From Carnobacterium viridans (GTDB lineage Bacteria; Bacillota; Bacilli; Lactobacillales; Carnobacteriaceae): a stretch of 64,000 nt of DNA. The stretch's first letter is position 1, and the number at the start of each line of letters is the position of its first letter. The stretch lies in assembly GCF_900102725.1 (NCBI RefSeq), contig NZ_FNJW01000003.1:54209-118208 (forward strand), given 5' to 3'. Below, piece by piece: positions 20,982 through 30,154 of the stretch. Under the pieces are notes generated by a model, which ran no database searches, was not told the origin of the DNA, and saw nothing but the letters and a program-made list of their open reading frames with translations. The translations under genes and the position numbers were made by a program.

Positions 20982-21048
20982 TGTTTTGTCTAATTAAATG
21001 AATTGTATACTCAATTCAGAAATAAAATAATTGGTGGATTATATAATG

Positions 21049-22305
21049 AAGTTAGCCACCGCTAACTAAAAAACGCCATGTGAATTTCATGTTATATTGA
21101 AGTTACCACTAACTCTCAATAGACAAGGATGAATTCACATGACGCAAACTAAGAATAACATAGATTCACGTAAGGGAAAACACCTTTCTTATGCGGAACG
21201 CTGCCAAATAGAGGTTCTAAAAAAAGAAGGCTATTCAAACCGACAGATTTCTGGAGTTATTGAGCGAGCTCCACAAACCATCCATAATGAAATCAAAAGA
21301 GGGACAGTTACACAATTAAAACGCCAAAATCAAAATGGCAAAGTGTATGACTATTATGACTCTGTTTATAGCGCTGACGCAGGACAATCTCACTACGATA
21401 AAGAGCGTCTGAACTCTGGTAGACGGCCCAAATGGGCCGATACAGATGCTTTTACTAACTGGGCTGATGACAAGATGATCCATGAAAAGTGGTCCCCAGA
21501 TGTTGTAATTGGTTTTGCCTTAAATCAGGGATTGTTCAATCCTTCAATCATTCCTTGCACCACCACTCTTTATCAGTGGATTGATCGAGGCATCATGAAA
21601 ACAACGAACTTAGACTTGCTCGAAAAGCTGTCTCGCAAAATAAAAAAACAGAATCATAAATCGAATCTTAACAAGCGCATATTAGGAAAATCCATAGACG
21701 AGCGTCCAGAAATCATCGGAACTCGAGAAACATTCGGCCATTGGGAAATCGATACTGTTGTAGGAAACAAGGTGAAATCAGATGCCGTTTTACTGACGTT
21801 AGCCGAAAGGCAAACACGTTTTGAAGTCACCTTAAAATTGAATGGAAAAGACGCTCATTCAGTTGACCAGGCAGTTCATGTATTGCGAGAGCGTGCTGGT
21901 GAACACTTTAGCTGCCTGTTTAAAACGGTAACCTCCGACAATGGATCAGAATTCACAGGACTGCACGAAGCCTTGCAAGATGTAGTGGATGTCTATTTTA
22001 GTCATCCTTATACTTCATGGGAACGCGGGACAAGCGAGAACCAGCATAAATTGATTCGCCGTTTCCTTCCCAAAGGGAAGCCGATGACTGATGTGAACGA
22101 AGCTCAATGCTTACGAATTCAACAATGGATGAATGACTATCCTAGAAGAATCTTAGATTATCAAACACCACATGACTGTTTCGTGAAAGCATTCCAACAA
22201 GAACGTATGGCCACTTGATTCGTGAATTTTTGACAAACAGGACTCATTACAGTTCGATAGCTAGATATTAAAACGTAAAACAGAGTAACTACAAGTGGCT
22301 AACTT
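21049..22305 (+). mobile_element. IS30-family insertion sequence, intact
   Basis: Terminal inverted repeats start AAGTTAGCCAC (21049-21059) and end GTGGCTAACTT (22295-22305), bracketing one long transposase gene. Size is about 1.26 kb. No convincing 2-3 bp target duplication is visible. Confidence 0.85.
21139..22218 (+). CDS. IS30-family transposase
   Basis: The 359-residue protein has an N-terminal helix-turn-helix (LSYAERCQIEVLKKEGYSNR) and the IS30 DDE core HWEIDTVVG (D), TSDNGSEF (D) and RGTSENQHKLIRRF (E). The reading frame is uninterrupted and fills the element, so the IS may still move. It inserted just downstream of the lac operon. Confidence 0.92.
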   Translation: MTQTKNNIDSRKGKHLSYAERCQIEVLKKEGYSNRQISGVIERAPQTIHNEIKRGTVTQLKRQNQNGKVYDYYDSVYSADAGQSHYDKERLNSGRRPKWADTDAFTNWADDKMIHEKWSPDVVIGFALNQGLFNPSIIPCTTTLYQWIDRGIMKTTNLDLLEKLSRKIKKQNHKSNLNKRILGKSIDERPEIIGTRETFGHWEIDTVVGNKVKSDAVLLTLAERQTRFEVTLKLNGKDAHSVDQAVHVLRERAGEHFSCLFKTVTSDNGSEFTGLHEALQDVVDVYFSHPYTSWERGTSENQHKLIRRFLPKGKPMTDVNEAQCLRIQQWMNDYPRRILDYQTPHDCFVKAFQQERMAT

Positions 22306-22361
22306 AAACTTGAAATTTACGAAATAAAATAATTGTAATTTTGAAGGGAGTAGGAGATAAA

Positions 22362-22589
22362 ATGTTTTCGGAATTTTCTAATATCCTTTGTAGGTTTCGC
22401 TCTTGTTTTAATAGATATGTTCAATAAAAATGTTTCGCGTTCGCTTAAAATAGTTATTATGTCTTTTATTCTTGGTATCATGTTTATATCATGTTTATAT
22501 TAATTTCACTAATTCTTTTATTACGAGGGAGCTCAGAAATTTTAATTGGTAATTTAATGGAGAAAAATGTTGATTTAGAAATCTACTGA
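22362..22589 (+). pseudogene. Frameshifted small membrane protein gene (~72 aa when repaired)
   Basis: An ATG after AAGGGAGTAGGAGAT opens a frame that breaks at once. Removing one T from the run at 22364-22367 and one unit of an 11-bp tandem duplication (ATCATGTTTAT twice, 22477-22498) restores a continuous protein. It reads MFRNFLISFVGFALVLID, then a charged loop, FILGIMFILISLILLLRG and a polar tail ending at TGA 22587-22589. The repaired product has two hydrophobic segments. Family unknown. Confidence 0.6.
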
Positions 22590-22648
22590 TCTCATGTGGG
22601 TTTACAAGTAGTATATGACATATTAAATCTGTAATAATTTTGTTCTTT

Positions 22649-23656
22649 TTATTCTCCAATCATGCCATCTCCATCGTTATCACGCATATAGATATAAAGC
22701 CAATGGTCTTTTGTAATGGGCATGGAGAAGCCAGCATCTTTTGCTTCTTTAATTGTTACCATTCCGTTATTATTTGTATCGACTGAAGAAATATCTTCAC
22801 TAGGTTTTTCTGGTTCTACAATAGAACTTTCTGGTGAGGGTTCACTTTCAGTTGACTCACTTGTTGTTAACCCTTGTTCTTTATTATATTCATCAGGATT
22901 TCCGTTCACGAATTCATCAACAATATCATTTCCAAGAATCGTATACGTATACCTATACTTGCTTGGAATTTGTGTTTCAGTGTCAGGATAAGTGATAATG
23001 GCTTCGAAGTTCGTTGCTCCGCCTGCTTGACGAATATTTCGTTCCATATAGGCTTGATCACCATGTCGATTGAGTACACTATCTTGCGGAGTAATATTGT
23101 AGGCGTTAGATACTCCACCTAAAGAATCTGCAATCACATGTCCTTCATCAAGGTTTGAATTTTCAACACCTGAAACTTTCGCTTCATCATGGTAATATCT
23201 GCCATTCGATTTAATGGGTTCCGTTGTATCATCTTGAAGGACAATAGCGTCTGCTGTTACACGAACAAGTTGTCCATATTCATTGGTAAATCCCCAATAC
23301 TCTCGATCATCAAAACCAATATTAACACGTACATTTGGTTCTCTATGCCCTGATAAGTCGCCACCGTCAACACTAATCGTTTTGTAGCCATCTATCGGTT
23401 CCTCTGATGCTACTTCTTCAATCTGGCTTTCCTTAACGGATTGTTCTTTTGTACCTTCGGTTTGACTGGAAGAAGCTGCTTCAGAACTGCTCTCTTTTTT
23501 TACTTCTGTACTCTCACTCGTTTGAATACTCTTTGCTGTTGTTTCTGTACCTAAATAACTTTCTGTTGCTCCACTCTCATCTGCTGAAGGACTACAAGCC
23601 CCTAGCAAAAGAGAAGTAGCAATCAAAAAGGAAAGCATGTGTTTTTTGACGATCAT
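22649..23656 (-). CDS. Secreted DNA/RNA non-specific endonuclease lipoprotein with Excalibur-type tail
   Basis: The 335-residue protein has a lipoprotein signal (LLLGAC, lipidated Cys21), a Ser/Glu-rich spacer to about residue 90, and a nuclease domain with NLDEGHVIADSLGG (a DRGH-type motif with Glu replacing Arg) and NITPQDSVLNRHG. After an acidic/Ser spacer come DTNNNGMVTIKEAKDAGF and a terminal DNDGDGMIGE, the calcium-binding loop of Excalibur domains. It is probably anchored outside the membrane and degrades nucleic acid for uptake, nutrition or defence. The ATG lies 6 nt after AGGAGCA. Confidence 0.85.
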   Translation of the reverse strand: MIVKKHMLSFLIATSLLLGACSPSADESGATESYLGTETTAKSIQTSESTEVKKESSSEAASSSQTEGTKEQSVKESQIEEVASEEPIDGYKTISVDGGDLSGHREPNVRVNIGFDDREYWGFTNEYGQLVRVTADAIVLQDDTTEPIKSNGRYYHDEAKVSGVENSNLDEGHVIADSLGGVSNAYNITPQDSVLNRHGDQAYMERNIRQAGGATNFEAIITYPDTETQIPSKYRYTYTILGNDIVDEFVNGNPDEYNKEQGLTTSESTESEPSPESSIVEPEKPSEDISSVDTNNNGMVTIKEAKDAGFSMPITKDHWLYIYMRDNDGDGMIGE

Positions 23657-23692
23657 TTCATTGCTCCTAAACTTTGTATATTTTTCATTTTT

Positions 23693-23718
23693 AAACGCTC
23701 GTTAATTAACGAACGTTT
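23693..23718. repeat. Palindrome between hsdR and the nuclease gene
   Basis: A near-perfect 26-bp palindrome centred on TTAATTAA with one mismatch. It lies 36 bp upstream of the nuclease start and about 37 bp after the hsdR stop. It could be an operator for the nuclease or the hsd terminator; the absence of a T run favours an operator. Confidence 0.5.
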
Positions 23719-23754
23719 ATTTTATTCATTTTTTTATAGGTTTACGTCGTTAAA

Positions 23755-26700
23755 CTAAGGTTTGCGTAAAGGTAAAATCGTTTCGTTAATCATATCTGCA
23801 ACAGCGTTCTTTATTTCTCTCCAATACGTTAACCGTTTTACAGGATTTTCTGTCGTAGCTTTATATGCCTCATAATCACTTGTTCGTTTTAATTCGGATT
23901 CCCCGTTTTGTCTTTCTTTTTTAGGGTTGTAATGATTGACATAAAAAGTTAAGACGCTCTCTTTCATCGCCCATTCTTTTGAAAGACGATTTACTTGGTA
24001 AGCGATCGCTTCTTGAATCATTTCTTCCAATAGACTAGAGACTTGCTTGCCACGGTACTGTTCTGGTTCTTCTTGAATATCTTTCCATAATTGTTCCATT
24101 AACTCTGCAAGTTTTGGATTCGTTCGTTTCAAATCGTTGATATAGCTATCAATTTCTTCTGAATCAGACTCTAGTTCAGAGCTCATTTCAGATTCTATAT
24201 AGGTTGGAACCAATGCTTGAATCAGTTGTAAAATATACTCGTAATTGATATCTTCTGTCTTAACAGACTCTAGCTCATATTCCATATCCATATCTATTGG
24301 CTCGTCTATTTCTTCAGGATCTGGTTTTATTTCTTCTAGGACATTTTCATACTTTCCATGGTAATGTTCTATTTCTTCTACAGTGACATGATACTCTTTT
24401 TCTAGTTCTGCTTCTTCATATTCCGTATACACTTGAATGGCCGCAAAAGCTTTGTCTACTTCTTGAAACGCTTTTGCATACTTTTTCTTTTGTCCTAAAC
24501 TTAATGCATCAACAGATTCTGGTGAAGAAGCAATTTTTCTTAAGCCCGCTAAAGCATCTTTAAAGGCCTGATGGGCTTCTTCAAAGACCGGTGCTAATAA
24601 CTCGTTCTCTCCCCCATTTGAATACAACACGAGAGCATCCTTTACTTTTTGCGTATATAAAGCAGGCGTTTGGAACGTAACGACTTGTCCAAAGTGTTTA
24701 GAACGATCAAATAACCGATTGGTTCGTGAAAAAGCTTGAATCAAGTCATGTGGCTGCATCGGTGCTCGATCGATAAAGAGTGTTGATAAGCAAGGGGCAT
24801 CAAAGCCCGTTAACAAACGATCCACTACAATCACTAAATCCAATTGTTCTTTTCTAAATAAGTATTTTTCTTGTTTTCGTGCTAAGCGATCATTAACGTT
24901 TTTATTGTACGCCCGCATGGTCTCGATAGAAAAGTAGGTATCAAACATCTCATTATAGTCATTAATCGCTTCTGTCATCTTCTCTTGATTGGTAACAGAA
25001 GTCGATTCATTTTCTGAAATCGAATAAGTAATGGCCACTCTTGGAAAAGTGGGCAAAACACTTTTGGTTTTGTCATGAATCGTTACTGGTGTTTCTTCAG
25101 CAACCACTTTTTTAAATAAGTCGTAGTAACGTTGGGCTTGTGCAATAGAAGATGTCGTTAACACAGCATTGTACGTTTTACCTGGACCATTTTGAAAGCC
25201 TAATTTTCGTCGAGATTTGTTTACAATTGAATGAATGACTTCTAACATATGCTTTTCGTCTTCATAAACGGATTTTGGAATCATGCGTTCCTTTTCTTGT
25301 TCAGACAAACTTGCTAGGTCTATACTTGGATCTAGTTTTAAAACCAAGTCGTCTAATTCATCATCCGAAAAAGTGCTCTTGTATTCAATTTGAAAGCCTA
25401 AGACCGCTTTATCGTGAATCGCTTCCTTAACGGTGTATTCATGTAGGCGGCTGCCGTATTGTTCTTCTGTCGTTCGTGCTAAGTTTCCTAAAGCTTGTTT
25501 AGCATTTTCAGCAAAAATAGGCGTACCGGTAAACCCATACCAAAGAGACTGATAGAAAAATTTCTCGATCTCTTTTTTCTTTTGAGGAGAGACTGCCCGG
25601 TGGCATTCATCGACTACAAAAGCGACATGCAAGTGTTTCAATTTTTTATACCGCGGAGTCGATTCCTTTCCTTCAAAACGCTTCATTACATGGTTTAATT
25701 TTTGAATTGTCGTCACAATGACTGAACGATCAGCTGAGAGTAATTTTTTAATCAAATCGCTGACATTATCCGTCTCATCGATTTGGACCACATCATTTTC
25801 TGCATAAGAAGTAAAGGATGAAGTGGTTTGTTGGTCTAAATCAACACGGTCAACGATAAAAATAGTTTTATCTAATGAGGGAATTTGCAACAAGTTACGA
25901 GCTGCTTTGTAAGACGTCAACGTCTTACCTGAACCTGTTGTATGCCAGACATACCCTGATTCTTGTCGTTTTGAGGCTTGTTTAATGGCTTCAATAGCAT
26001 GTATTTGATACGGTCTTAATAAAATTAATGCTTTTTTATCGCTATCGATAACCGTGTATTGAGTTACCATCTTATGGGCTTGTGGAATCGATAAAACGTG
26101 TTCAGCAAAGTCTAAATAACTCGTAACGGGATCATTTTTTGAATCCACCCAAGTCGATAAAAATTGCTCATTTAATTTTGTGTCTTGTGCAGCAGCTATG
26201 TAGCGTGTATCGCTGCCATTCGACACAATAAACATTTGAAGGGCTGAAAAAATTCCGTTAAACTTGCCTTGTATTAAGTATTTTTTAATCTGTCTAAAAG
26301 CATCCATATAAGAATGGGCTCTATTTTTTAATTCAATATGAATCAGTGGCAAACCATTGATCAACAAAGTGACGTCAAAACGTCGATTTCGATCGTCTGT
26401 GCTTTGTTTAAAACTCTGAAATTGATTAATCACTTCGTAAGAAGACATTCCACCCGCTATATCTGCTCGGTTCAATACTTTCAAACGAACCGTTCCAAGA
26501 GACGCATCTTCGCGTTGGACTTGCACTTTCGCAACGCCATTTTCACCAGCCAGCCATTTAGCTGCGTCATAGAAGTTCGCAAAGGTTAATTGGTTTTGAA
26601 CCTGACGGAATTCTTGTTCCGTCAGGTTCACTTCATTTAACACGTCTTTATTGTTTCGTTCTAGCTTTTCTCTAAGATTTCTCCATAATTTTTCTTCTGT

Positions 26701-26799
26701 GTTTAAGTCTTTCCGATAGGTCCATTGCGAATCTCCACTAATCAATTGGTTAATGAGATTTTGTTCCAACTCTGATTCAGAAGTAAACGTGATTGCCAT
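23755..26799 (-). CDS. hsdR: Type I restriction endonuclease subunit R
   Basis: The 1014-residue HsdR has an N-terminal PD-(D/E)xK nuclease region (FDVTLLINGLPLIHIELKN), then a superfamily 2 helicase/translocase with Walker A TTGSGKT, the DEAD-type VDECHRA and a C-terminal helicase motif VDRLLTGFDAP. It translocates DNA and cuts unmethylated invaders when bound to the M-S complex. Length and domain order are normal. It starts 23 nt after hsdS in the same transcript and is the last gene of the system. Confidence 0.95.
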   Translation of the reverse strand: MAITFTSESELEQNLINQLISGDSQWTYRKDLNTEEKLWRNLREKLERNNKDVLNEVNLTEQEFRQVQNQLTFANFYDAAKWLAGENGVAKVQVQREDASLGTVRLKVLNRADIAGGMSSYEVINQFQSFKQSTDDRNRRFDVTLLINGLPLIHIELKNRAHSYMDAFRQIKKYLIQGKFNGIFSALQMFIVSNGSDTRYIAAAQDTKLNEQFLSTWVDSKNDPVTSYLDFAEHVLSIPQAHKMVTQYTVIDSDKKALILLRPYQIHAIEAIKQASKRQESGYVWHTTGSGKTLTSYKAARNLLQIPSLDKTIFIVDRVDLDQQTTSSFTSYAENDVVQIDETDNVSDLIKKLLSADRSVIVTTIQKLNHVMKRFEGKESTPRYKKLKHLHVAFVVDECHRAVSPQKKKEIEKFFYQSLWYGFTGTPIFAENAKQALGNLARTTEEQYGSRLHEYTVKEAIHDKAVLGFQIEYKSTFSDDELDDLVLKLDPSIDLASLSEQEKERMIPKSVYEDEKHMLEVIHSIVNKSRRKLGFQNGPGKTYNAVLTTSSIAQAQRYYDLFKKVVAEETPVTIHDKTKSVLPTFPRVAITYSISENESTSVTNQEKMTEAINDYNEMFDTYFSIETMRAYNKNVNDRLARKQEKYLFRKEQLDLVIVVDRLLTGFDAPCLSTLFIDRAPMQPHDLIQAFSRTNRLFDRSKHFGQVVTFQTPALYTQKVKDALVLYSNGGENELLAPVFEEAHQAFKDALAGLRKIASSPESVDALSLGQKKKYAKAFQEVDKAFAAIQVYTEYEEAELEKEYHVTVEEIEHYHGKYENVLEEIKPDPEEIDEPIDMDMEYELESVKTEDINYEYILQLIQALVPTYIESEMSSELESDSEEIDSYINDLKRTNPKLAELMEQLWKDIQEEPEQYRGKQVSSLLEEMIQEAIAYQVNRLSKEWAMKESVLTFYVNHYNPKKERQNGESELKRTSDYEAYKATTENPVKRLTYWREIKNAVADMINETILPLRKP

Positions 26800-26822
26800 C
26801 CACTCGCCTCATTTCCTTAATC

Positions 26823-27974
26823 TTAAACAAACATTTTTTGTAGCATAGCTTTTTTAAAATTTTGATAGGTTTTTAATTTTTGTTCATGAAGTTCAATGGT
26901 TTCATCTAGTTGTTTAAGAAATTTACCTATCTTAGCCTGTTCCATGCTATTATCAGGATAAAATACATCTTTACTCTTTAATATTTTAAAATGCCGTTTA
27001 TACCCCTCACTCTCTGGGTTGTTAATTTCAAGCAGATAATAAGTAAAGAAGCCGTTGAAACTATCAATACTGATAATTTTTAGTCCGTCAGTTGAAACAA
27101 GAAAAGGACTTGTAGGTTTATATAGCGAAAGTGTATGATCTCCAAATAAAGTAACATCTTCAAACCCTATAAATGGTGCATCATTAGAGTAACCTACGAT
27201 TGAATTATTTCCTTGCTGAATAATAGGATACTTTCCGTTTTCTATTGGTTCAGAGATATATTTCTTAAAACTATGAGATACAATTATCTTTCCTAGCCTT
27301 TCTTTTTTCCAATCATCAGTAAATCCAGCAAACCTAACTCTTGGAACACTTTCTCCTTTTTGTGGAAACATCTTTTGCAGCATAGCTTTTTTCAGTTGCT
27401 CATAGTTGTTAAGAAGTTGTTGCTGAAGAGTGATAGTGTCGTCTAATTCTTTGAAGAAACTTCCGGTTTTTTCTTGTTCAAACTTGGTGGGAAAATTAAA
27501 TTCCATTTTTTTAAAATTCCCTGTTGTAATTTGGTTTATCGTTGCACCAAGGTTTTTATGAATCTCAATCTCAAATTGTCTCGTATCTAGTAGAGCATTT
27601 ATAAACGATGAAGTCTCTGAATGAATACCTGTCATAAAAGCACCTATAACCGTGTTTTCCATTGGTTTTTTAATAGCTGCATGCTTACCAATCAATGATC
27701 TAGAACCGTTTCGAACTACAATAACAATATCTCCAACTTGAACGTTAGTACTATTTACTGCTTCATGCTCTACATATACATTATCTGCTTCTACAATTTC
27801 GCCGTTTTGTACATTTGATGAACGAAGTACAAAAGTGCCACCTTCTTTAACAATATTATCAGGTGAGTAGGTTAGCCCTGAAAAAAAATCTACTTCATCT
27901 ACTAACCTTCGTTGTGCCCAACCATCGGTGAATCCATGGAAGCGAATATTCGGTATAAATTGTTTTTTATTCAT
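26823..27974 (-). CDS. hsdS: Type I restriction specificity subunit S
   Basis: The protein is about 383 residues with two target recognition domains. Each is bordered by similar segments: IRFHGFTDGWAQRRL at the N-terminus, LKKAMLQKMF with VRFAGFTDDWKKERL in the middle, and FKKAMLQKMFV at the C-terminus. The first two-thirds reads a half-site with the first domain, the rest with the second. I start at ATG 27974, which overlaps the hsdM stop by 8 nt. The longer frame from 27989 is possible. The target sequence cannot be predicted. Confidence 0.93.
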   Translation of the reverse strand: MNKKQFIPNIRFHGFTDGWAQRRLVDEVDFFSGLTYSPDNIVKEGGTFVLRSSNVQNGEIVEADNVYVEHEAVNSTNVQVGDIVIVVRNGSRSLIGKHAAIKKPMENTVIGAFMTGIHSETSSFINALLDTRQFEIEIHKNLGATINQITTGNFKKMEFNFPTKFEQEKTGSFFKELDDTITLQQQLLNNYEQLKKAMLQKMFPQKGESVPRVRFAGFTDDWKKERLGKIIVSHSFKKYISEPIENGKYPIIQQGNNSIVGYSNDAPFIGFEDVTLFGDHTLSLYKPTSPFLVSTDGLKIISIDSFNGFFTYYLLEINNPESEGYKRHFKILKSKDVFYPDNSMEQAKIGKFLKQLDETIELHEQKLKTYQNFKKAMLQKMFV

Positions 27975-29589
27975 TTTTATCACCATCATTCATCAACTGT
28001 GAAATAAAGGCTTGCAACTCTTTATCAGCTTCCTCTGTTGTTCCGTGCAATTCATTCAACATATCGAACAATTCGTTTTCCGCATGAGTGAGATCTTTTT
28101 TTGTTTGTTGAATTTTTGTAGAAATGATTTCTAATGGAATGTCTTCCTCTTCTTCAAAGGTATCTACGTAACGAGGGATATTTAAGTTATAATCATTTTC
28201 TACAATCTCTTCAAATTCTGCTACATAAGCATACTTCTCTTTATTTTCTTTTTTAGCATAGGCTTCTAAAATGTCATCAATGTGTTCATCCGTTAACGTA
28301 TTTTGATTCTTCGCTTTTTCAAATCCTTGAGAAGCGTCAATAAATAAAACATCTTTAGTTGGACGGTCTTTCTTCAAGATAATAACGGTCGTCGGAATAG
28401 AGGTATTAAAGAAAATATTAGCGGGTAAGCCAATCACTGTGTCGATTGCACCATTCTCTAATAACACTTTACGAATTTTTCCTTCTCCACCACCCCTAAA
28501 GAGTACTCCATGTGGCAATACAATCGCCATAACACCAGAATCTTTTAAATGATAATACCCATGTAACAAGAAAGCAAAGTCTGCTTTTGATTTTGGTGCT
28601 AAAACGCCATAGGTAGAAAAACGAACGTCTTCTAAGAAACCTTTATCCGCTGACCAATTTGCTGAATAAGGGGGGTTCATAAGGACAGCGTCAAAGTTCG
28701 TTGGTTCTTCTGTTGGCCAGTCTTGGTCCAACGTGTCCGCATTACGAAGGTCTTGGTTTGCAGTCGATACACCATGAAGAATCATATTCATTCGTGCTAA
28801 GTTGTAGGTTGAGGTATTGAGTTCTTGTCCAAAGTAAGAAATCGTTCCAGGTTCATTCGAATATTTCTTCGCATTCAACAATAGCGAACCCGATCCCATT
28901 GTTGGATCATAAACAGAAAATCCTTTTTGATTTTCTTTTCCTTGTAGAACGATTTGAGTCATTAATTTTGCAACAGGTTGAGGCGTGTAAAATTCTCCCG
29001 CTTTTTTACCGGATTCAGAAGCAAATTGACCGATTAAATACTCATAAGCGTCCCCTAATACATCTCCTGCATGTCCAGCCATGTTAAGGACTGATAATTC
29101 TTTCATAACATCCGCAATCGTTTTATTTTGTTTTTGTGGCGATACACCTAGTTTTTTAGAATACAAATCAATGTCTTCAAAAAGATTTTCAAATATTTCA
29201 CTAGATTGCTCGATATCACGAAATCCTTGTACTAAATCTTCTAATTGAAAAGAACCGTCATGAATTGCGTTAACTTGTGCTGTAAACGTTAATTGAGGTT
29301 CAATAGTATAAGAAAATTCATCTTGTAATTCTTCTAATAGATCTTCTTTAATGTCACTATCTTCACAGGCTTTTACATATAAACTCTGGGCTACTTGTAA
29401 ATCTTCGGTTTCTTCTTCTAGTAATACGGAAACATAGCGAAGCATGTTATCTGAAAGGTATTTATAAAAAACCAATCCTAATAAATAACTTTTATATTCG
29501 TTTGCATCCATTTTTGAACGTAAGATATCCGCTGAATTCCATAGAGCTTGATACAAGGTCGTTGAATTTTTTTCTATTTTTTCTGTCAT
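27967..29589 (-). CDS. hsdM: Type I restriction DNA methyltransferase subunit M
   Basis: The 540-residue N6-adenine methyltransferase has an N-terminal helical domain, GEFYTPQPVAKLM, the SAM-binding DPTMGSGSLLLNA and the catalytic NPPY motif in DAVLMNPPYSANW. It protects host DNA and, with HsdS, supplies recognition for HsdR. The ATG follows AGAGGAGC. It is the first hsd gene, 70 nt downstream of the TIR gene in the same direction, so it could be read through from the Thoeris-like cluster or from its own promoter. Confidence 0.95.
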   Translation of the reverse strand: MTEKIEKNSTTLYQALWNSADILRSKMDANEYKSYLLGLVFYKYLSDNMLRYVSVLLEEETEDLQVAQSLYVKACEDSDIKEDLLEELQDEFSYTIEPQLTFTAQVNAIHDGSFQLEDLVQGFRDIEQSSEIFENLFEDIDLYSKKLGVSPQKQNKTIADVMKELSVLNMAGHAGDVLGDAYEYLIGQFASESGKKAGEFYTPQPVAKLMTQIVLQGKENQKGFSVYDPTMGSGSLLLNAKKYSNEPGTISYFGQELNTSTYNLARMNMILHGVSTANQDLRNADTLDQDWPTEEPTNFDAVLMNPPYSANWSADKGFLEDVRFSTYGVLAPKSKADFAFLLHGYYHLKDSGVMAIVLPHGVLFRGGGEGKIRKVLLENGAIDTVIGLPANIFFNTSIPTTVIILKKDRPTKDVLFIDASQGFEKAKNQNTLTDEHIDDILEAYAKKENKEKYAYVAEFEEIVENDYNLNIPRYVDTFEEEEDIPLEIISTKIQQTKKDLTHAENELFDMLNELHGTTEEADKELQAFISQLMNDGDKNE

Positions 29590-29628
29590 TATGTGCTCCT
29601 CTTTAATCTTTTTATATTATTATCGGTT

Positions 29629-29656
29629 TCTATAGCCTAATTATTATTAATTACAA
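29629..29656 (-). promoter_or_regulatory. Candidate hsd promoter
   Basis: On the minus strand TTGTAA (29651-29656) and TATAGA (29629-29634) are 16 nt apart, 40 nt before the hsdM start. Both hexamers deviate from consensus. Confidence 0.3.
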
Positions 29657-29659
29657 AAT

Positions 29660-30154
29660 TTATAATTTATCATATACTGATTCTTTATAGAAATAAGGGC
29701 CACTTTTCCCAAGTAATTTATACTTCTTATAGCTATCAGGCCAATTTTCTAAAGCATGCTGCATAATCTTCTTTTCAAAAGGTATAAAGATAGCTAATTT
29801 ATTTTCTAAAGAAACAGGACAAAGATTATCACTCGATCTGCTCTTATTAAGGTTGACACAGATTATTGGTAGATTTAAACGAATGGCCGTTTCTATTTCC
29901 CACTTTACAAATTTTCGTAAATATCTAGTATTACTACCTATTAAAAGAACAAACACCTTAGTATTCATCATCCTTATACTTAGTTGTCGCTTAATAGAAA
30001 TTTCTTGGCTACTGTCACGTGCAGTATTAAGATCATGAGCATCATAAAAATTAAAAGTAGAATTATCTCTTTGGCGCCAAGCTCTCATTAAATGATAATA
30101 GCGTATATCATTATCTCCATCAAACGCTACATATGTTTTATTACGATATGCCAT
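29660..30154 (-). CDS. thsB: TIR-like (DUF1863/MTH538-type) protein, Thoeris ThsB candidate
   Basis: The 164-residue protein opens with RNKTYVAFDGDNDIRYYHLM, the start of the TIR-like DUF1863 fold. It continues with KVFVLLIGSNTRYLRKFVKWEIETA, in which Glu86 (KWE) is the likely catalytic glutamate. ThsB proteins of Thoeris systems belong to this family and turn NAD+ into an ADP-ribose signal on phage infection. Its ATG shares one base with the stop of the upstream macro-domain gene, so the two are coupled. It is the last gene of the three-gene cluster. Confidence 0.8.
   Translation of the reverse strand: MAYRNKTYVAFDGDNDIRYYHLMRAWRQRDNSTFNFYDAHDLNTARDSSQEISIKRQLSIRMMNTKVFVLLIGSNTRYLRKFVKWEIETAIRLNLPIICVNLNKSRSSDNLCPVSLENKLAIFIPFEKKIMQHALENWPDSYKKYKLLGKSGPYFYKESVYDKL

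Noticed and set aside
21019..22335. 15-bp direct repeat GAAATAAAATAATTG on both sides of the IS30 element
   Set aside because: Too far outside the terminal repeats (15-16 bp on each side) and too long for an IS30 target duplication. AT-rich, so chance or an older event is likely.
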